A stretch of 16,138 nt of DNA from Methanosarcinales archaeon (lineage in GTDB: Archaea > Halobacteriota > Methanosarcinia > Methanosarcinales > Methanogasteraceae): the NCBI GenBank assembly GCA_003661105.1, contig QMVM01000017.1, positions 1 through 16,138 of the forward strand. The letters are read 5' to 3'. The translations under genes were made by a program, and so were the position numbers. Shown piece by piece: positions 6,982 through 14,164 of the stretch. Under the pieces are notes generated by a model. The model saw only the letters and a list, made by a program, of their open reading frames with translations. It was not told the DNA's origin and ran no database searches. Each line of letters starts with the position of its first letter. Positions within the stretch are counted from its first letter, which is position 1.

Positions 6982-7275
6982 TTATTTTAATTCTTGCAGG
7001 TATTTTTCGAGATCAGCATAGTTGTTTTTCCGATTCAGTAAGCATACAAGGATGATGTTAGGGGATAATACTGCATAGATAAGTCTCATCTCTTTGCTCC
7101 GGATGTTCAGCCTTACTCTGAATACGTTATGCACTGTTTTAGAATGAATCTTTTTGAATCTAAATGGATCTGACGAGATCAGGTTGATCTTTTCTTTTAT
7201 CTGATCCTTGGATTTTCTATCAAGATCCCTTATCTGCTTAATAAAAAATTCTGTGGCTACAAGTTCAAATTTCAT
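6982..7275 (-). CDS. RelE/ParE-superfamily toxin
   Basis: A 97-residue basic protein with the RelE/ParE layout: N-terminal strand and helix (FELVATEFFIKQIRDLD, then KSKDQIKEKINLISSDP), then strands (VFRVRLNIRSKEMRLIYAV, ILVCLLNRKNNY) and a C-terminal helix. Members cleave ribosome-bound mRNA or poison gyrase. The central R-x-R-L and the K/R-rich strand are in the usual places. Its start ATGA overlaps the antitoxin stop by 4 bases, so the two are translationally coupled. The region is more A/T-rich than its neighbours, as expected for a mobile cassette. Confidence 0.82.
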   Translation of the reverse strand: MKFELVATEFFIKQIRDLDRKSKDQIKEKINLISSDPFRFKKIHSKTVHNVFRVRLNIRSKEMRLIYAVLSPNIILVCLLNRKNNYADLEKYLQELK

Positions 7276-7532
7276 TGCAGGGCTTTGGTGATATCGTTAT
7301 GATCTCTTATTTTGCCTTTCTCAATGGATGCCGACAATAGTTTTTCGATCAGATCAATCTCTTTGCCGGAGAATGTTTCATCATATTTGTTATCCCTGAA
7401 GACTTTATCCCTGATCGCTTCAAGAATAAATTCCTGAATATTCCTGTAACCATAATTATCGACATACTGTTCGGTAGCTGATTGTAATCTGGTAGGCAAA
7501 CGTATATTTATCTGTGGATTTGCACGAGTCAT
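7272..7532 (-). CDS. Ribbon-helix-helix antitoxin
   Basis: An 86-residue protein starting MTRANPQINIRLPTRLQ, whose INIRLP strand and following helix (ATEQYVDNYGYRNIQEFILE) are a typical RHH (CopG/MetJ-type) DNA-binding fold. The C-terminal acidic part (about residues 45-86) should wrap the toxin. ATG 7532 is preferred over an upstream in-frame start at 7604, because the extra 24 residues break the RHH N-terminus and would run through the operator. It precedes and overlaps the toxin gene and very probably represses its own promoter through the adjacent inverted repeat. Confidence 0.82.
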   Translation of the reverse strand: MTRANPQINIRLPTRLQSATEQYVDNYGYRNIQEFILEAIRDKVFRDNKYDETFSGKEIDLIEKLLSASIEKGKIRDHNDITKALQ

Positions 7533-7552
7533 AGATACCGATGTGTATCTAT
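7531..7552 (-). promoter_or_regulatory. Toxin-antitoxin operator (8-6-8 inverted repeat)
   Basis: ATAGATAC (7531-7538) and GTATCTAT (7545-7552) are perfect reverse complements separated by CGATGT. The left arm overlaps the antitoxin start codon. Upstream on the minus strand lie further GATACCATTAAATACC-type A/T-rich sequences (7555-7570) that may be the TATA region. This is the expected place for RHH autorepression. Confidence 0.6.
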
Positions 7553-7753
7553 TGGTATTTAATGGTATCTTTTGCTTTTGTGTTTCCAAATTTCGGCGCC
7601 GCATTTAAATTTATGCGCCAATCAGCTCAGCCACCGCCGCCGCCATCAATTTCTCGCCGTCGGTCTGCGATTGTTTTCTGTGAGGTGGTCTTGTGGTTGC
7701 GTCATTGCTTGTGCGTAGTCCTTCGAGTGCTGGCAGATATGTTCGGCGCCCGC

Positions 7754-9142
7754 TCAGATCATACCAAACGTCAGGAACGCACCCAGCACAACCAGAATTA
7801 TTCCGGTCACCAGTCTTATCATAGCTCTCTTCTCCTTCCTGAACCGGTCCACCTTTGTCGGACTTAACCCGACGATGATAGCAGTTCCGATTATCAATAT
7901 AGGGAGGATCACGCCAAAATTATACACACATAAATATACGATCCCTTCAAGTTCCGCTTTCTGTACCGCGATGAGATTTAGTATCGTTAAGTAGATCGCA
8001 CCCACACACGGTGCTTTCACAAGCGAGAATAGGGCGCCCAGACCCAGTGCGGAGAGGATGCTATTCTCCTTGACCATCCGTTCCATCACGCCTTTCATAA
8101 ACTTGGAACTCTCGAAGAGTGATTTCACCTTTATTTTTATGTAAAAGTAGTCGTAGATGTGTATGATGCCCAGTGCTATGGTGATCGCACCGAGAACAAG
8201 GTTTAATGAACCAAGATCGCTTGCAAACGACAAAAGCCCGATTCCGGTCAGGAGATATACCAGAAAGATCCCGAAGGAGAAGAAAACAATGAATTTAATG
8301 ACCTCTATCTTCTTTTCGGTATTCGATAGTATCATCGCCGCCATAAAAGCCACCACTGCAAAGAGGCAGGGATTTGCCCCTGCTACAAATCCTGCCAGAA
8401 ACACCGTAAACAAGGTCAGTGCTACTGCTATATGGATGATTACCGTATTTGAAACCGCGCTTTTCTCTGCATCCCCGCTTCGGTAGATTATCTCAGCTCC
8501 TTCTATCTTATGATTTCCCGAATGCGCTTTCGGATCGACACGAGCCACATAAGTTACATTTCTCACCCCTCCCGGAGATAGTGTCCCGTTCCATGCAGTT
8601 TCACCTTTTAGTATGCTGAAAAAACCGGGATAACTGTCGATCAGTATCACATCCGTCGTCATATTCTTCTTGTTTTCCATAAAGATCGTTACCGTAACGT
8701 TCTCACCGGGATTTAGCTTGACCGGACTGATCTCCTTATACATCTCGACCTCCGGATCATAAAGCGCGTTATTTATCGAACTTACAAGAAGACTCTCCAG
8801 TTTTGAAAGATTGTTTTCGTAGTCGCTGTACAGTATGATCTCCCTCTCCTGCACCACCATCGAGGGCACCTCAACGATCCCATATCCGTCCATCATCTCA
8901 ATTCCGGTAGCCGTGTTGGAATCATATTTGCTGACGAGTATCCGGCCCCCATACTCTCCCCCGATCCGATCCAGTACCTTCTCAGCAGCTTCGCAGTGCG
9001 AACACTCCGAATCAAAGAAGAGTATTATACCCACTTGCCCACCTGCATCGCCTGCGGAACCTGCTGTAGCTGTAAGCGTTGCTACCAAAAATGCGGCGAT
9101 GATCACAGCCGCAGCAATCTTCTTATGCCCATATCCAGCCAT
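7754..9142 (-). CDS. Thioredoxin / Ig-like / CcdA-DsbD fusion membrane protein
   Basis: A 462-residue three-part protein. Residues 8-30 are a signal peptide or N-terminal membrane anchor. Residues 35-125 form a thioredoxin-like domain with C47-S-H-C50 and a cis-proline context VPSM (P93), predicted to be outside the cell. Residues 136-235 form an Ig/CARDB-like beta domain (LNPGENVTVTIFMENK). Residues 237-462 hold several membrane segments with the CcdA cysteines in ANPC (C259) and KAPC (C379). CcdA/DsbD proteins carry reducing power from cytoplasmic thioredoxin to external thiols, so this looks like a self-contained electron shuttle, arranged differently from DsbD (external domain at the N-terminus, no cytoplasmic thioredoxin). 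It begins 4 bases after the lipoprotein stop. The substrate is unknown. Confidence 0.85.
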   Translation of the reverse strand: MAGYGHKKIAAAVIIAAFLVATLTATAGSAGDAGGQVGIILFFDSECSHCEAAEKVLDRIGGEYGGRILVSKYDSNTATGIEMMDGYGIVEVPSMVVQEREIILYSDYENNLSKLESLLVSSINNALYDPEVEMYKEISPVKLNPGENVTVTIFMENKKNMTTDVILIDSYPGFFSILKGETAWNGTLSPGGVRNVTYVARVDPKAHSGNHKIEGAEIIYRSGDAEKSAVSNTVIIHIAVALTLFTVFLAGFVAGANPCLFAVVAFMAAMILSNTEKKIEVIKFIVFFSFGIFLVYLLTGIGLLSFASDLGSLNLVLGAITIALGIIHIYDYFYIKIKVKSLFESSKFMKGVMERMVKENSILSALGLGALFSLVKAPCVGAIYLTILNLIAVQKAELEGIVYLCVYNFGVILPILIIGTAIIVGLSPTKVDRFRKEKRAMIRLVTGIILVVLGAFLTFGMI

Positions 9143-9146
9143 GCGT

Positions 9147-9596
9147 CTACTGTTTCAAGATGACACTACATGTCGAGTTTCCTACCGTAACATTACCGTA
9201 AACCACCGAAGCGTTGAAATGATACGTTCCCCCGGATATGCCTGAGCAGGATGAGCACGCAGGCATCTTGTAGGCGAACGTCACATTGTTAAGCCCGCGG
9301 GTGAGGTTTGTGGTGGTCTCCTTAAAGAGCATGTTCTTGCCCCTCTTGTTCGTGATCCCTGCTACATTGGTGTAGACCCCACTCACGTCTGTTGCGGATT
9401 TGAGTACCACTGTGATGTTCATGATCTCGCCTGAGTGGTACGTGCTATTCTCTGTGGTTACGTTCTCGATCTCCACCGAATCGGCGATGGGTTTGGTTAC
9501 GCATCCGGTGAGCAGCAGTGCCACGCAGATCAAAGCTCCTGCGAATGTCAGTCTTTTTATATGTTTCATCTGTTCATGTTTGTCGTCTTCAGACAT
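9147..9596 (-). CDS. Putative lipoprotein with a beta-sandwich domain
   Basis: 149 residues from ATG 9596, or 140 from ATG 9569; neither has a convincing ribosome-binding site. A signal peptide with a good lipobox (LLLTGC) places the mature N-terminus at that cysteine, outside the membrane. The mature part is Thr/Asn-rich with alternating strands (SVEIENVTTENSTYHSGEI, then NITVVLKSATD) and many N-x-S/T sequons, like an Ig-fold surface domain. It also has ACSSCSG (CxxC) near residue 113 and a later Cys in STCSV. It is very likely cotranscribed with the thioredoxin-CcdA fusion and may be its redox client or partner. I do not recognise a named family. Confidence 0.7.
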   Translation of the reverse strand: MSEDDKHEQMKHIKRLTFAGALICVALLLTGCVTKPIADSVEIENVTTENSTYHSGEIMNITVVLKSATDVSGVYTNVAGITNKRGKNMLFKETTTNLTRGLNNVTFAYKMPACSSCSGISGGTYHFNASVVYGNVTVGNSTCSVILKQ

Positions 9597-9708
9597 AATT
9601 AATGTGCCGCTCCTGTTGCTGTAAGTCGATTATCATCATAAATGCTATATGGGGTGATTGCGATTTTGTAGAGTGAAACCAGAGAGCTGCTAAAAATCAG
9701 GGTGATAA

Positions 9709-9716
9709 AAAATATA
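9709..9716 (-). terminator. Possible poly-T terminator after the TauE/SafE gene
   Basis: Reading the minus strand, a six-T run falls about 36 bases after the TauE/SafE stop, in an A/T-rich context. Archaeal termination often needs only such a run. No strong hairpin precedes it. Confidence 0.3.
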
Positions 9717-9750
9717 TTATACATTATACTAAACACCAATTTGACAGTTC

Positions 9751-10506
9751 CTATAGCAACACGTCCTTGACAATTAAAATGGCTGCAACTCCTAACAGAA
9801 CCACTCCAAATATTAATCTGACCGATTCTGGTTTTAATTGTTTTACCATTAATCTTGAACCGATCTGGCTACCTGCGAATACCGAGACTATACAGAGCAG
9901 CCAGAAGAACCAATCAGGCTTTGCGGCAGTTGCAATGTGTGAAACAAAACTTGAAGTTCCGGAAAAAGTCACAACCATAGCCGATGTGGCAGCTGCCATT
10001 TTCATATCTATTCCTGCAATGTAAAGAAGTGGAACAACAAAGCTACCTCCGCCCCTTCCAATCAATCCTGCAAAGAATCCCAGGATGCTGCCTGCAAAAA
10101 TACCTAATATAACCCGTTCATGCGCAGACAAGCTACCTTTCTCAGGTCGCCATCCGCTGAGCATTAATACAGCTGCAGTAGCGGTGAATAGAGCAAATAT
10201 TAAAATTACAGGTCCTGTTGGCAAACTTATATTCACCAGTGTTCCCACAGGGGCAAAGATGACCATGGCTATGCCAAAAGGAGTTGCCACTTTCCAATCA
10301 ATGAGTTTCCGCCTTCCATACGTCCATGCTGCTGAAGAGCTATTTACCACATTCAATAACATACCGAGTGGAATTGCCTCTGTCTTAAAATCCATACCAA
10401 GCCAGAATAGGACTGGAATATATAGTTGTGCACCACCCATCCCCAGCATTGAAAATACAAGCGCTATGATAAATAAAACAGGGATAGAAAAATAGATTAG
10501 ATCCAT
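9751..10506 (-). CDS. TauE/SafE family sulfite/organosulfonate exporter
   Basis: 251 residues, almost wholly hydrophobic, with about eight membrane segments in two repeats. The family signatures are MLGMGGAQLYIPVLF in the first repeat and GLIGRGGGSFVVPLLYIAG in the second, both intact. TauE/SafE proteins move small sulfur-containing anions such as sulfite or sulfoacetate; some members are linked to other oxyanions. ATG 10506 is 16 bases after the FmdE-like stop, so the two genes are probably one unit. Base composition is visibly more A/T-rich than in the CDF and ArsG genes. The substrate here is not shown; sulfur export beside thiol-redox and arsenic genes is only suggestive. Confidence 0.87.
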   Translation of the reverse strand: MDLIYFSIPVLFIIALVFSMLGMGGAQLYIPVLFWLGMDFKTEAIPLGMLLNVVNSSSAAWTYGRRKLIDWKVATPFGIAMVIFAPVGTLVNISLPTGPVILIFALFTATAAVLMLSGWRPEKGSLSAHERVILGIFAGSILGFFAGLIGRGGGSFVVPLLYIAGIDMKMAAATSAMVVTFSGTSSFVSHIATAAKPDWFFWLLCIVSVFAGSQIGSRLMVKQLKPESVRLIFGVVLLGVAAILIVKDVLL

Positions 10507-10522
10507 TCTTATCCCATTTCAT

Positions 10523-11122
10523 CTATTTGTATCCTGAACAAGGTATACAAAAGTGTTTGTTATTTACAACTCTCAAACCATGAGCAAAGACAACCTCACC
10601 ACAGTTATCACATTCATGCCATTCAAAGGTTCCTTTACGAGGCTCAAACGCTATATTGAAAACCTCCCCCACGATCAAGATCTCCTCATCGGGCAGAGAA
10701 CATGCTTTTTCAACAAGCGGGTCTGTGATTTCTGACTTGATATCCTGTGGCTCCACGCCCTGAGCGCGTAATTTCACAAATTCGGAGGATAATGCCATCT
10801 TCTGGAACTCCGGGTTCAGAACCACTCTTACTGCCCTCTTCGATTTCACTTCAATCAGCGTAATGGCACTCTTGCTATAACCAAGACTTTCTATATTGGC
10901 TTTTCCGAATGTGCATCCGGTAGCAACCTGCACACCATCTCCAAAACACATTGCAGCGTGAGCAGGGCCAGTTTCACAAAGACAGTATAGTTCCTTGTTC
11001 TTTGCACGCTCCACCCCAAGTGCATTCATTGCAGCAAGCCCCACGCGGATGCCAAGTGGCATTGCCGGACATGTATGTCCATGGAACTCGATTGCCATCT
11101 CAAGCAGATGTCCATCTATCAT
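10523..11122 (-). CDS. FmdE-like protein with C-terminal zinc ribbon
   Basis: 199 residues of the FmdE (formylmethanofuran dehydrogenase subunit E) family. The signature HGHTCPAMPLGIR lies at 14-26, and C60-F-G-D-G-V-Q-V-A-T-G-C70-T-F-G-K is typical of the metal-binding core. A C-terminal zinc ribbon follows: C171-x2-C174 and C192-x2-C195. Despite the family name, most members have no proven role in the dehydrogenase, and many sit beside metal or molybdenum/tungsten transport genes. GGAG lies about 9 bases before ATG 11122. Here it is followed by TauE/SafE, which suggests a metal- or sulfur-handling job and not core methanogenesis. Function unproven. Confidence 0.82.
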   Translation of the reverse strand: MIDGHLLEMAIEFHGHTCPAMPLGIRVGLAAMNALGVERAKNKELYCLCETGPAHAAMCFGDGVQVATGCTFGKANIESLGYSKSAITLIEVKSKRAVRVVLNPEFQKMALSSEFVKLRAQGVEPQDIKSEITDPLVEKACSLPDEEILIVGEVFNIAFEPRKGTFEWHECDNCGEVVFAHGLRVVNNKHFCIPCSGYK

Positions 11123-11197
11123 TTCTTTCGCTCCTTGACGATTTGTGTGTCATATCTGCACGGCGGGTCCGTTCATGCCATGCGGATCATTGACAGT

Positions 11198-11213
11198 TTC
11201 AATTAATTTTGAA
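11198..11213 (-). promoter_or_regulatory. Possible promoter/operator for the FmdE-TauE pair
   Basis: The 16-base stretch TTCAATTAATTTTGAA has 5-base inverted arms (TTCAA/TTGAA) and an A/T-rich core that could act as a TATA box. It is about 76 bases before the FmdE-like start, in the 95-base gap after the CDF gene, and may separate this pair from the genes upstream. Confidence 0.28.
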
Positions 11214-11217
11214 CTAC

Positions 11218-12135
11218 TTAAAGGTTACGATAGGGCTGTGGAGCTGCCGAGATGCACAACAATGTGTTGCGCCCGCATTCGGTACACTCAAACTGGAGCG
11301 TCGTATGTGCTATCCCGAACCGTCCAAGTATCGCATCGTTGATACGATCCCGTATCGCATCTGCGCTGCTGCAAGTTATATCATCGACCAGCACGTGTGC
11401 ACTCAAGCTGGGGATCTCCGGGCTGATGCACCACAGATGGAGATCGTGCACCCCCATCACCCCTTCAATACCGGATATCGTTTTTGCAACCTCATCCAGG
11501 TCCATGCCCGAAGGGGTGCCCTCCATCAGGATATTCACCGATTCCCTAACAAGACCGATCCCGCCAATCACGATGATTCCGCATATCACGACGCTTATCA
11601 CCGGGTCGATAACATACCATCCGGTCCACCAGATCAGACCCCCGCCTGCGATGACCCCGACCGATGCAAGCGCATCGCCAAGTACATGGTACAGCGCTGC
11701 TCTCATGTTGATATTGTCGCTGCTGCCATGCAGATAGTATGCTGAAAGGAGGTTTGCAGCCAGCCCTACTGTTGCAATCGCCATAATCTCAAGGCTCTTG
11801 ATGTGCTCCGGGTTCTGGATTCTCTGGTATGCCTCAACGAGAATGAACGCAGATACTGCAAACAGCATGACCCCGTTTACAAGGGCTGCAAGAATCTCAC
11901 CCCGGTAGTAACCATACGTTTTCGTGGGTGTTGCCGGCTTAAGCGAGATCCGCATCGCAAACCAGCTCAAAAGAAGTGCGATTACGTCTGTGAATACGTG
12001 AGCGGCATCGCTCAGGAGTGCGAGACTGTTCGTCCACACACCACCGATCAGTTCAACGATCAGAATGGACGCGGTTATGCCGATCGCATACTTAAGCCCG
12101 GCACCGTGATTGCTGTGATTGTGATGTGTAGGCAT
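11218..12135 (-). CDS. Cation diffusion facilitator (Zn/Cd/Co exporter)
   Basis: 305 residues, about six membrane segments. The N-terminus is His-rich (MPTHHNHSNH). The zinc-site motifs are H46-x3-D50 in SDAAHVFTD and H150-x3-D154 in LYHVLGDA, both intact, so it should antiport divalent metal for protons. The C-terminal cytoplasmic domain has the HDLHLWCISPE motif and ends with FECTECG and another Cys, possible extra metal ligands. An in-frame TTG at 12141 is possible; ATG 12135 is preferred because it starts at the His-rich tail. It lies 38 bases after arsG and may be part of the metalloid operon. Confidence 0.9.
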   Translation of the reverse strand: MPTHHNHSNHGAGLKYAIGITASILIVELIGGVWTNSLALLSDAAHVFTDVIALLLSWFAMRISLKPATPTKTYGYYRGEILAALVNGVMLFAVSAFILVEAYQRIQNPEHIKSLEIMAIATVGLAANLLSAYYLHGSSDNINMRAALYHVLGDALASVGVIAGGGLIWWTGWYVIDPVISVVICGIIVIGGIGLVRESVNILMEGTPSGMDLDEVAKTISGIEGVMGVHDLHLWCISPEIPSLSAHVLVDDITCSSADAIRDRINDAILGRFGIAHTTLQFECTECGRNTLLCISAAPQPYRNL

Positions 12136-12173
12136 GGTCAACCAATCTCACTTGCTCGATTGTACATATTTCG

Positions 12174-12869
12174 CTAAGCACTCCAGATCCACGGCAGGAG
12201 ATAATACATCCCAAATGCAACAAGAAGCACACCAGCCACCTTCTTAAACCAGATCCCGAGATGTGCCGTCTTCTCTGCGTACGTCTTCACTCCGACCGCG
12301 CCGCTTGCGATGAGCGGTATCGGGGCTCCAAGCGCCATGCCGTAGGCAAGCATCAGCACGAACCCTTGTGCAATATCTGCCTTCACCGCCACCATCGTAA
12401 GGAGCGCAATCAGAACCGGCGTGCTGCATGGGTAGATCGCAAGCCCGAAGATCGCGCCCAGGATCAATGCACCAAAGACCCCGTGTGAGGCGAGCCGGTC
12501 CCTTGCCGCTCTTAACATACTGTGTCCTGCCGCCATGTTGACGCTGATCACATCGAGCATGAGCAGCCCGACTACGATCAGCACAGGTCCCATGATGATA
12601 CCAGCCGCAAGCCCGGAGTATGCCTGCACCGTGCTGCTTGCATGGATGCCGATTAATGCGGCAGAGACGCCCATCGCAGCGTAAGTGATCGATCTGCCAG
12701 CAATGAACGCAAGACCTGCAAGAAAACCCCGGATCCAGCCTGTCGAGACTTTATCGTCGTCTTCTGCGCCCATGATGTACCCTATGATCAGGAGATCGAC
12801 GGTCAGGGCGCACGGCTCAATCGAGACCACAAAGCCAGCCAGAAGCACAGAAGCAAGACTAAGATCCAT
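12174..12869 (-). CDS. ArsG/CcdA family membrane protein
   Basis: 231 residues, about six membrane segments, with the CcdA-type cysteines in IEPC (C20) and IYPC (C148). CcdA-like proteins move reducing equivalents across the membrane. Members encoded after an ArsF-like thioredoxin are annotated as ArsG, reported to be an efflux permease for aromatic aminoarsenicals in Shewanella. ATG 12869 lies inside the end of the arsF-like gene (11-base overlap), so the two are tightly coupled. With C20 and C148 both retained, thiol-electron transfer is as likely as arsenical export; the label rests on context. Confidence 0.82.
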   Translation of the reverse strand: MDLSLASVLLAGFVVSIEPCALTVDLLIIGYIMGAEDDDKVSTGWIRGFLAGLAFIAGRSITYAAMGVSAALIGIHASSTVQAYSGLAAGIIMGPVLIVVGLLMLDVISVNMAAGHSMLRAARDRLASHGVFGALILGAIFGLAIYPCSTPVLIALLTMVAVKADIAQGFVLMLAYGMALGAPIPLIASGAVGVKTYAEKTAHLGIWFKKVAGVLLVAFGMYYLLPWIWSA

Positions 12870-13320
12870 TCAGCAGCGCCTCATCGATCTTCTTTCGCAT
12901 CTCTTCTACGAAACGATCGTGATCATTGGTGTACGTGAATGCATCAGGATATATCTCATGATTGATATATACCGATACGTATCTAACACCATACTCTGCC
13001 GCGGTCTTTCGATCAATCTCTGCGTTCACCTCTCGGAACGTGATCGTCCCATTCACCACCTCGTCCTTGTAGTAGGTGTGCACGACCTCATCCAGCAACT
13101 GTCCTGTGGCAATACAACTGGCACACCGGCGCGTCCCGTGGAATAGGATAATCTCGACCGCTGGTTCGGTCTGGGTTTCATTGCTTTCGGAAGGTTCGGG
13201 CGTGGTTGTGATGGCAGAGCCGTTCATATCTGGCGTTGCATCGTCTTCCATGATACATGCCATGGACAGGATTGAGAGCAGTACGACCGCAACTAATAAT
13301 ATATTTTTTATTTCTTTCAT
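12859..13320 (-). CDS. ArsF-family exported thioredoxin-like protein
   Basis: 153 residues. A hydrophobic N-terminus (about 6-20) ends in SMAC22, an imperfect lipobox, so the protein is probably anchored outside the membrane. A Thr/Ser/Glu-rich linker (24-55) follows, then a thioredoxin-like domain with ILFHGTRRCASC (C66-x2-C69). The FHGTRRCxSC pattern is the one I associate with the ArsF (nitrophenyl/nitroarsenical reductase subunit) family. It overlaps the arsG-like gene by 11 bases and lies 20 bases after the FeS protein gene. In Shewanella ArsE and ArsF together reduce nitro groups of aromatic arsenicals; an archaeon may use the same fold as an external thiol reductase. Confidence 0.8.
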   Translation of the reverse strand: MKEIKNILLVAVVLLSILSMACIMEDDATPDMNGSAITTTPEPSESNETQTEPAVEIILFHGTRRCASCIATGQLLDEVVHTYYKDEVVNGTITFREVNAEIDRKTAAEYGVRYVSVYINHEIYPDAFTYTNDHDRFVEEMRKKIDEALLNGS

Positions 13321-13340
13321 GTGAATCGCTCTTGAAACGT

Positions 13341-13886
13341 TCAGTTTACCTCATACCCTGCCGATTGGAGTAACATGACAAGCGTCTCTCTTGCGCACTT
13401 ATATTTCGGCTCCGACAGATAGGGGCACTCATCGAGACTCTTCTCCTGATTCAAGACCATCACCGCAAGCGCCATGCATGTAGCTTCACCACACTCCTTG
13501 CAGTTCGTCTTTGGCAGATAACCATAGAGATCAAGCGGTCCAACGTTCACCCGCTTCTTTGGTGTTGTCAGATCGACCTGATCTCTCTCTTTATATGTCT
13601 CGTTGATCTTATCCCTTATCTCTCCAAGAATTGCGTTTGCCTCGTTTTCGTCGGCTATCTGCGTCATTGCAATCTCGTCAGTGGGGTGCAGTGTGATGAG
13701 GATTATCCCCCTCTTATACGTCAGAAAGCCGCTCTTCTTTGAGTACAATGCATTTGGAATCCTTTGATCAAGATAGGGTAGTATCCCCCCAAGTTCTCTG
13801 TCAGCACTCGCAATTACCCTGATCTTTGTCGGATCTGCGACGCACGGCATGGTTCGCTTGATCCGAATGCTCTCAACAAATTTCAT
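13341..13886 (-). CDS. [4Fe-4S] domain protein of the arsenic operon
   Basis: 181 residues. Residues 1-105 are an uncharacterised domain (KFVESIRIKRTMPCVADPT near the start, then GFLTYKRGIILITLHPTDE around 75-95). The C-terminal part has an Fe4-type cluster motif, LPKTNCKECGEATCMALAV, followed by a later Cys-Pro (ECPYL), as in corrinoid/CODH-type FeS domains. Two further Cys lie in the N-terminal half and the tail. ATG 13886 overlaps the upstream stop as ATGA (4 bases); a GTG 12 bases earlier is less likely. I recall similar proteins in anaerobes annotated only as (Fe-S)-binding. Its place between arsM and arsF suggests an electron-donating role. Confidence 0.75.
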   Translation of the reverse strand: MKFVESIRIKRTMPCVADPTKIRVIASADRELGGILPYLDQRIPNALYSKKSGFLTYKRGIILITLHPTDEIAMTQIADENEANAILGEIRDKINETYKERDQVDLTTPKKRVNVGPLDLYGYLPKTNCKECGEATCMALAVMVLNQEKSLDECPYLSEPKYKCARETLVMLLQSAGYEVN

Positions 13887-14155
13887 GCCGCTGCACACTC
13901 CTTATCTCTGTAGAATTTCCTGTATTCCTTCAGTAGCGGCTCAGCATACGCGCCGACCGCATCCGCGGGAATATAATTGTAAAACGATGCTAAATCTACA
14001 ATCTCTTCGCCATCAACATCATCAGGACTCTTTTTAGAGTTGTACAATTCCTCAAAGACCCGGTCCAGCTTTGCAAGACCGACGGTGGCATCTCCGATAT
14101 TTACAAGTGTCCGCTTCACTTCCCTTGGAGAACAACAACTACATCCGCCTACCAT
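13883..14155 (-). CDS. Small CxCC protein of the arsenic operon
   Basis: 90 residues. It starts MVGGCSCCSPREVKRTLVN, so C5-x-C7-C8 sits at the very N-terminus, a plausible metal(loid) or thiol site. The rest is helical and acidic (LAKLDRVFEELYNSKK, then DLASFYNYIPADAVGAYAEP, ending DKECAAA with one more Cys). GAGGTGAT about 5 bases upstream, overlapping the arsM stop, supports ATG 14155. It is coupled by 4 bases to the FeS gene. I do not recognise a named family; conservation beside arsM would make it an arsenic accessory protein. Confidence 0.72.
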   Translation of the reverse strand: MVGGCSCCSPREVKRTLVNIGDATVGLAKLDRVFEELYNSKKSPDDVDGEEIVDLASFYNYIPADAVGAYAEPLLKEYRKFYRDKECAAA

Positions 14156-14164
14156 TATATCACC

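Noticed and set aside
7541..7867. Rightward open frame between the antitoxin and the fusion gene
   Set aside because: It crosses the antitoxin promoter and the end of the fusion gene, and its Pro/Arg-rich sequence has no coding character.
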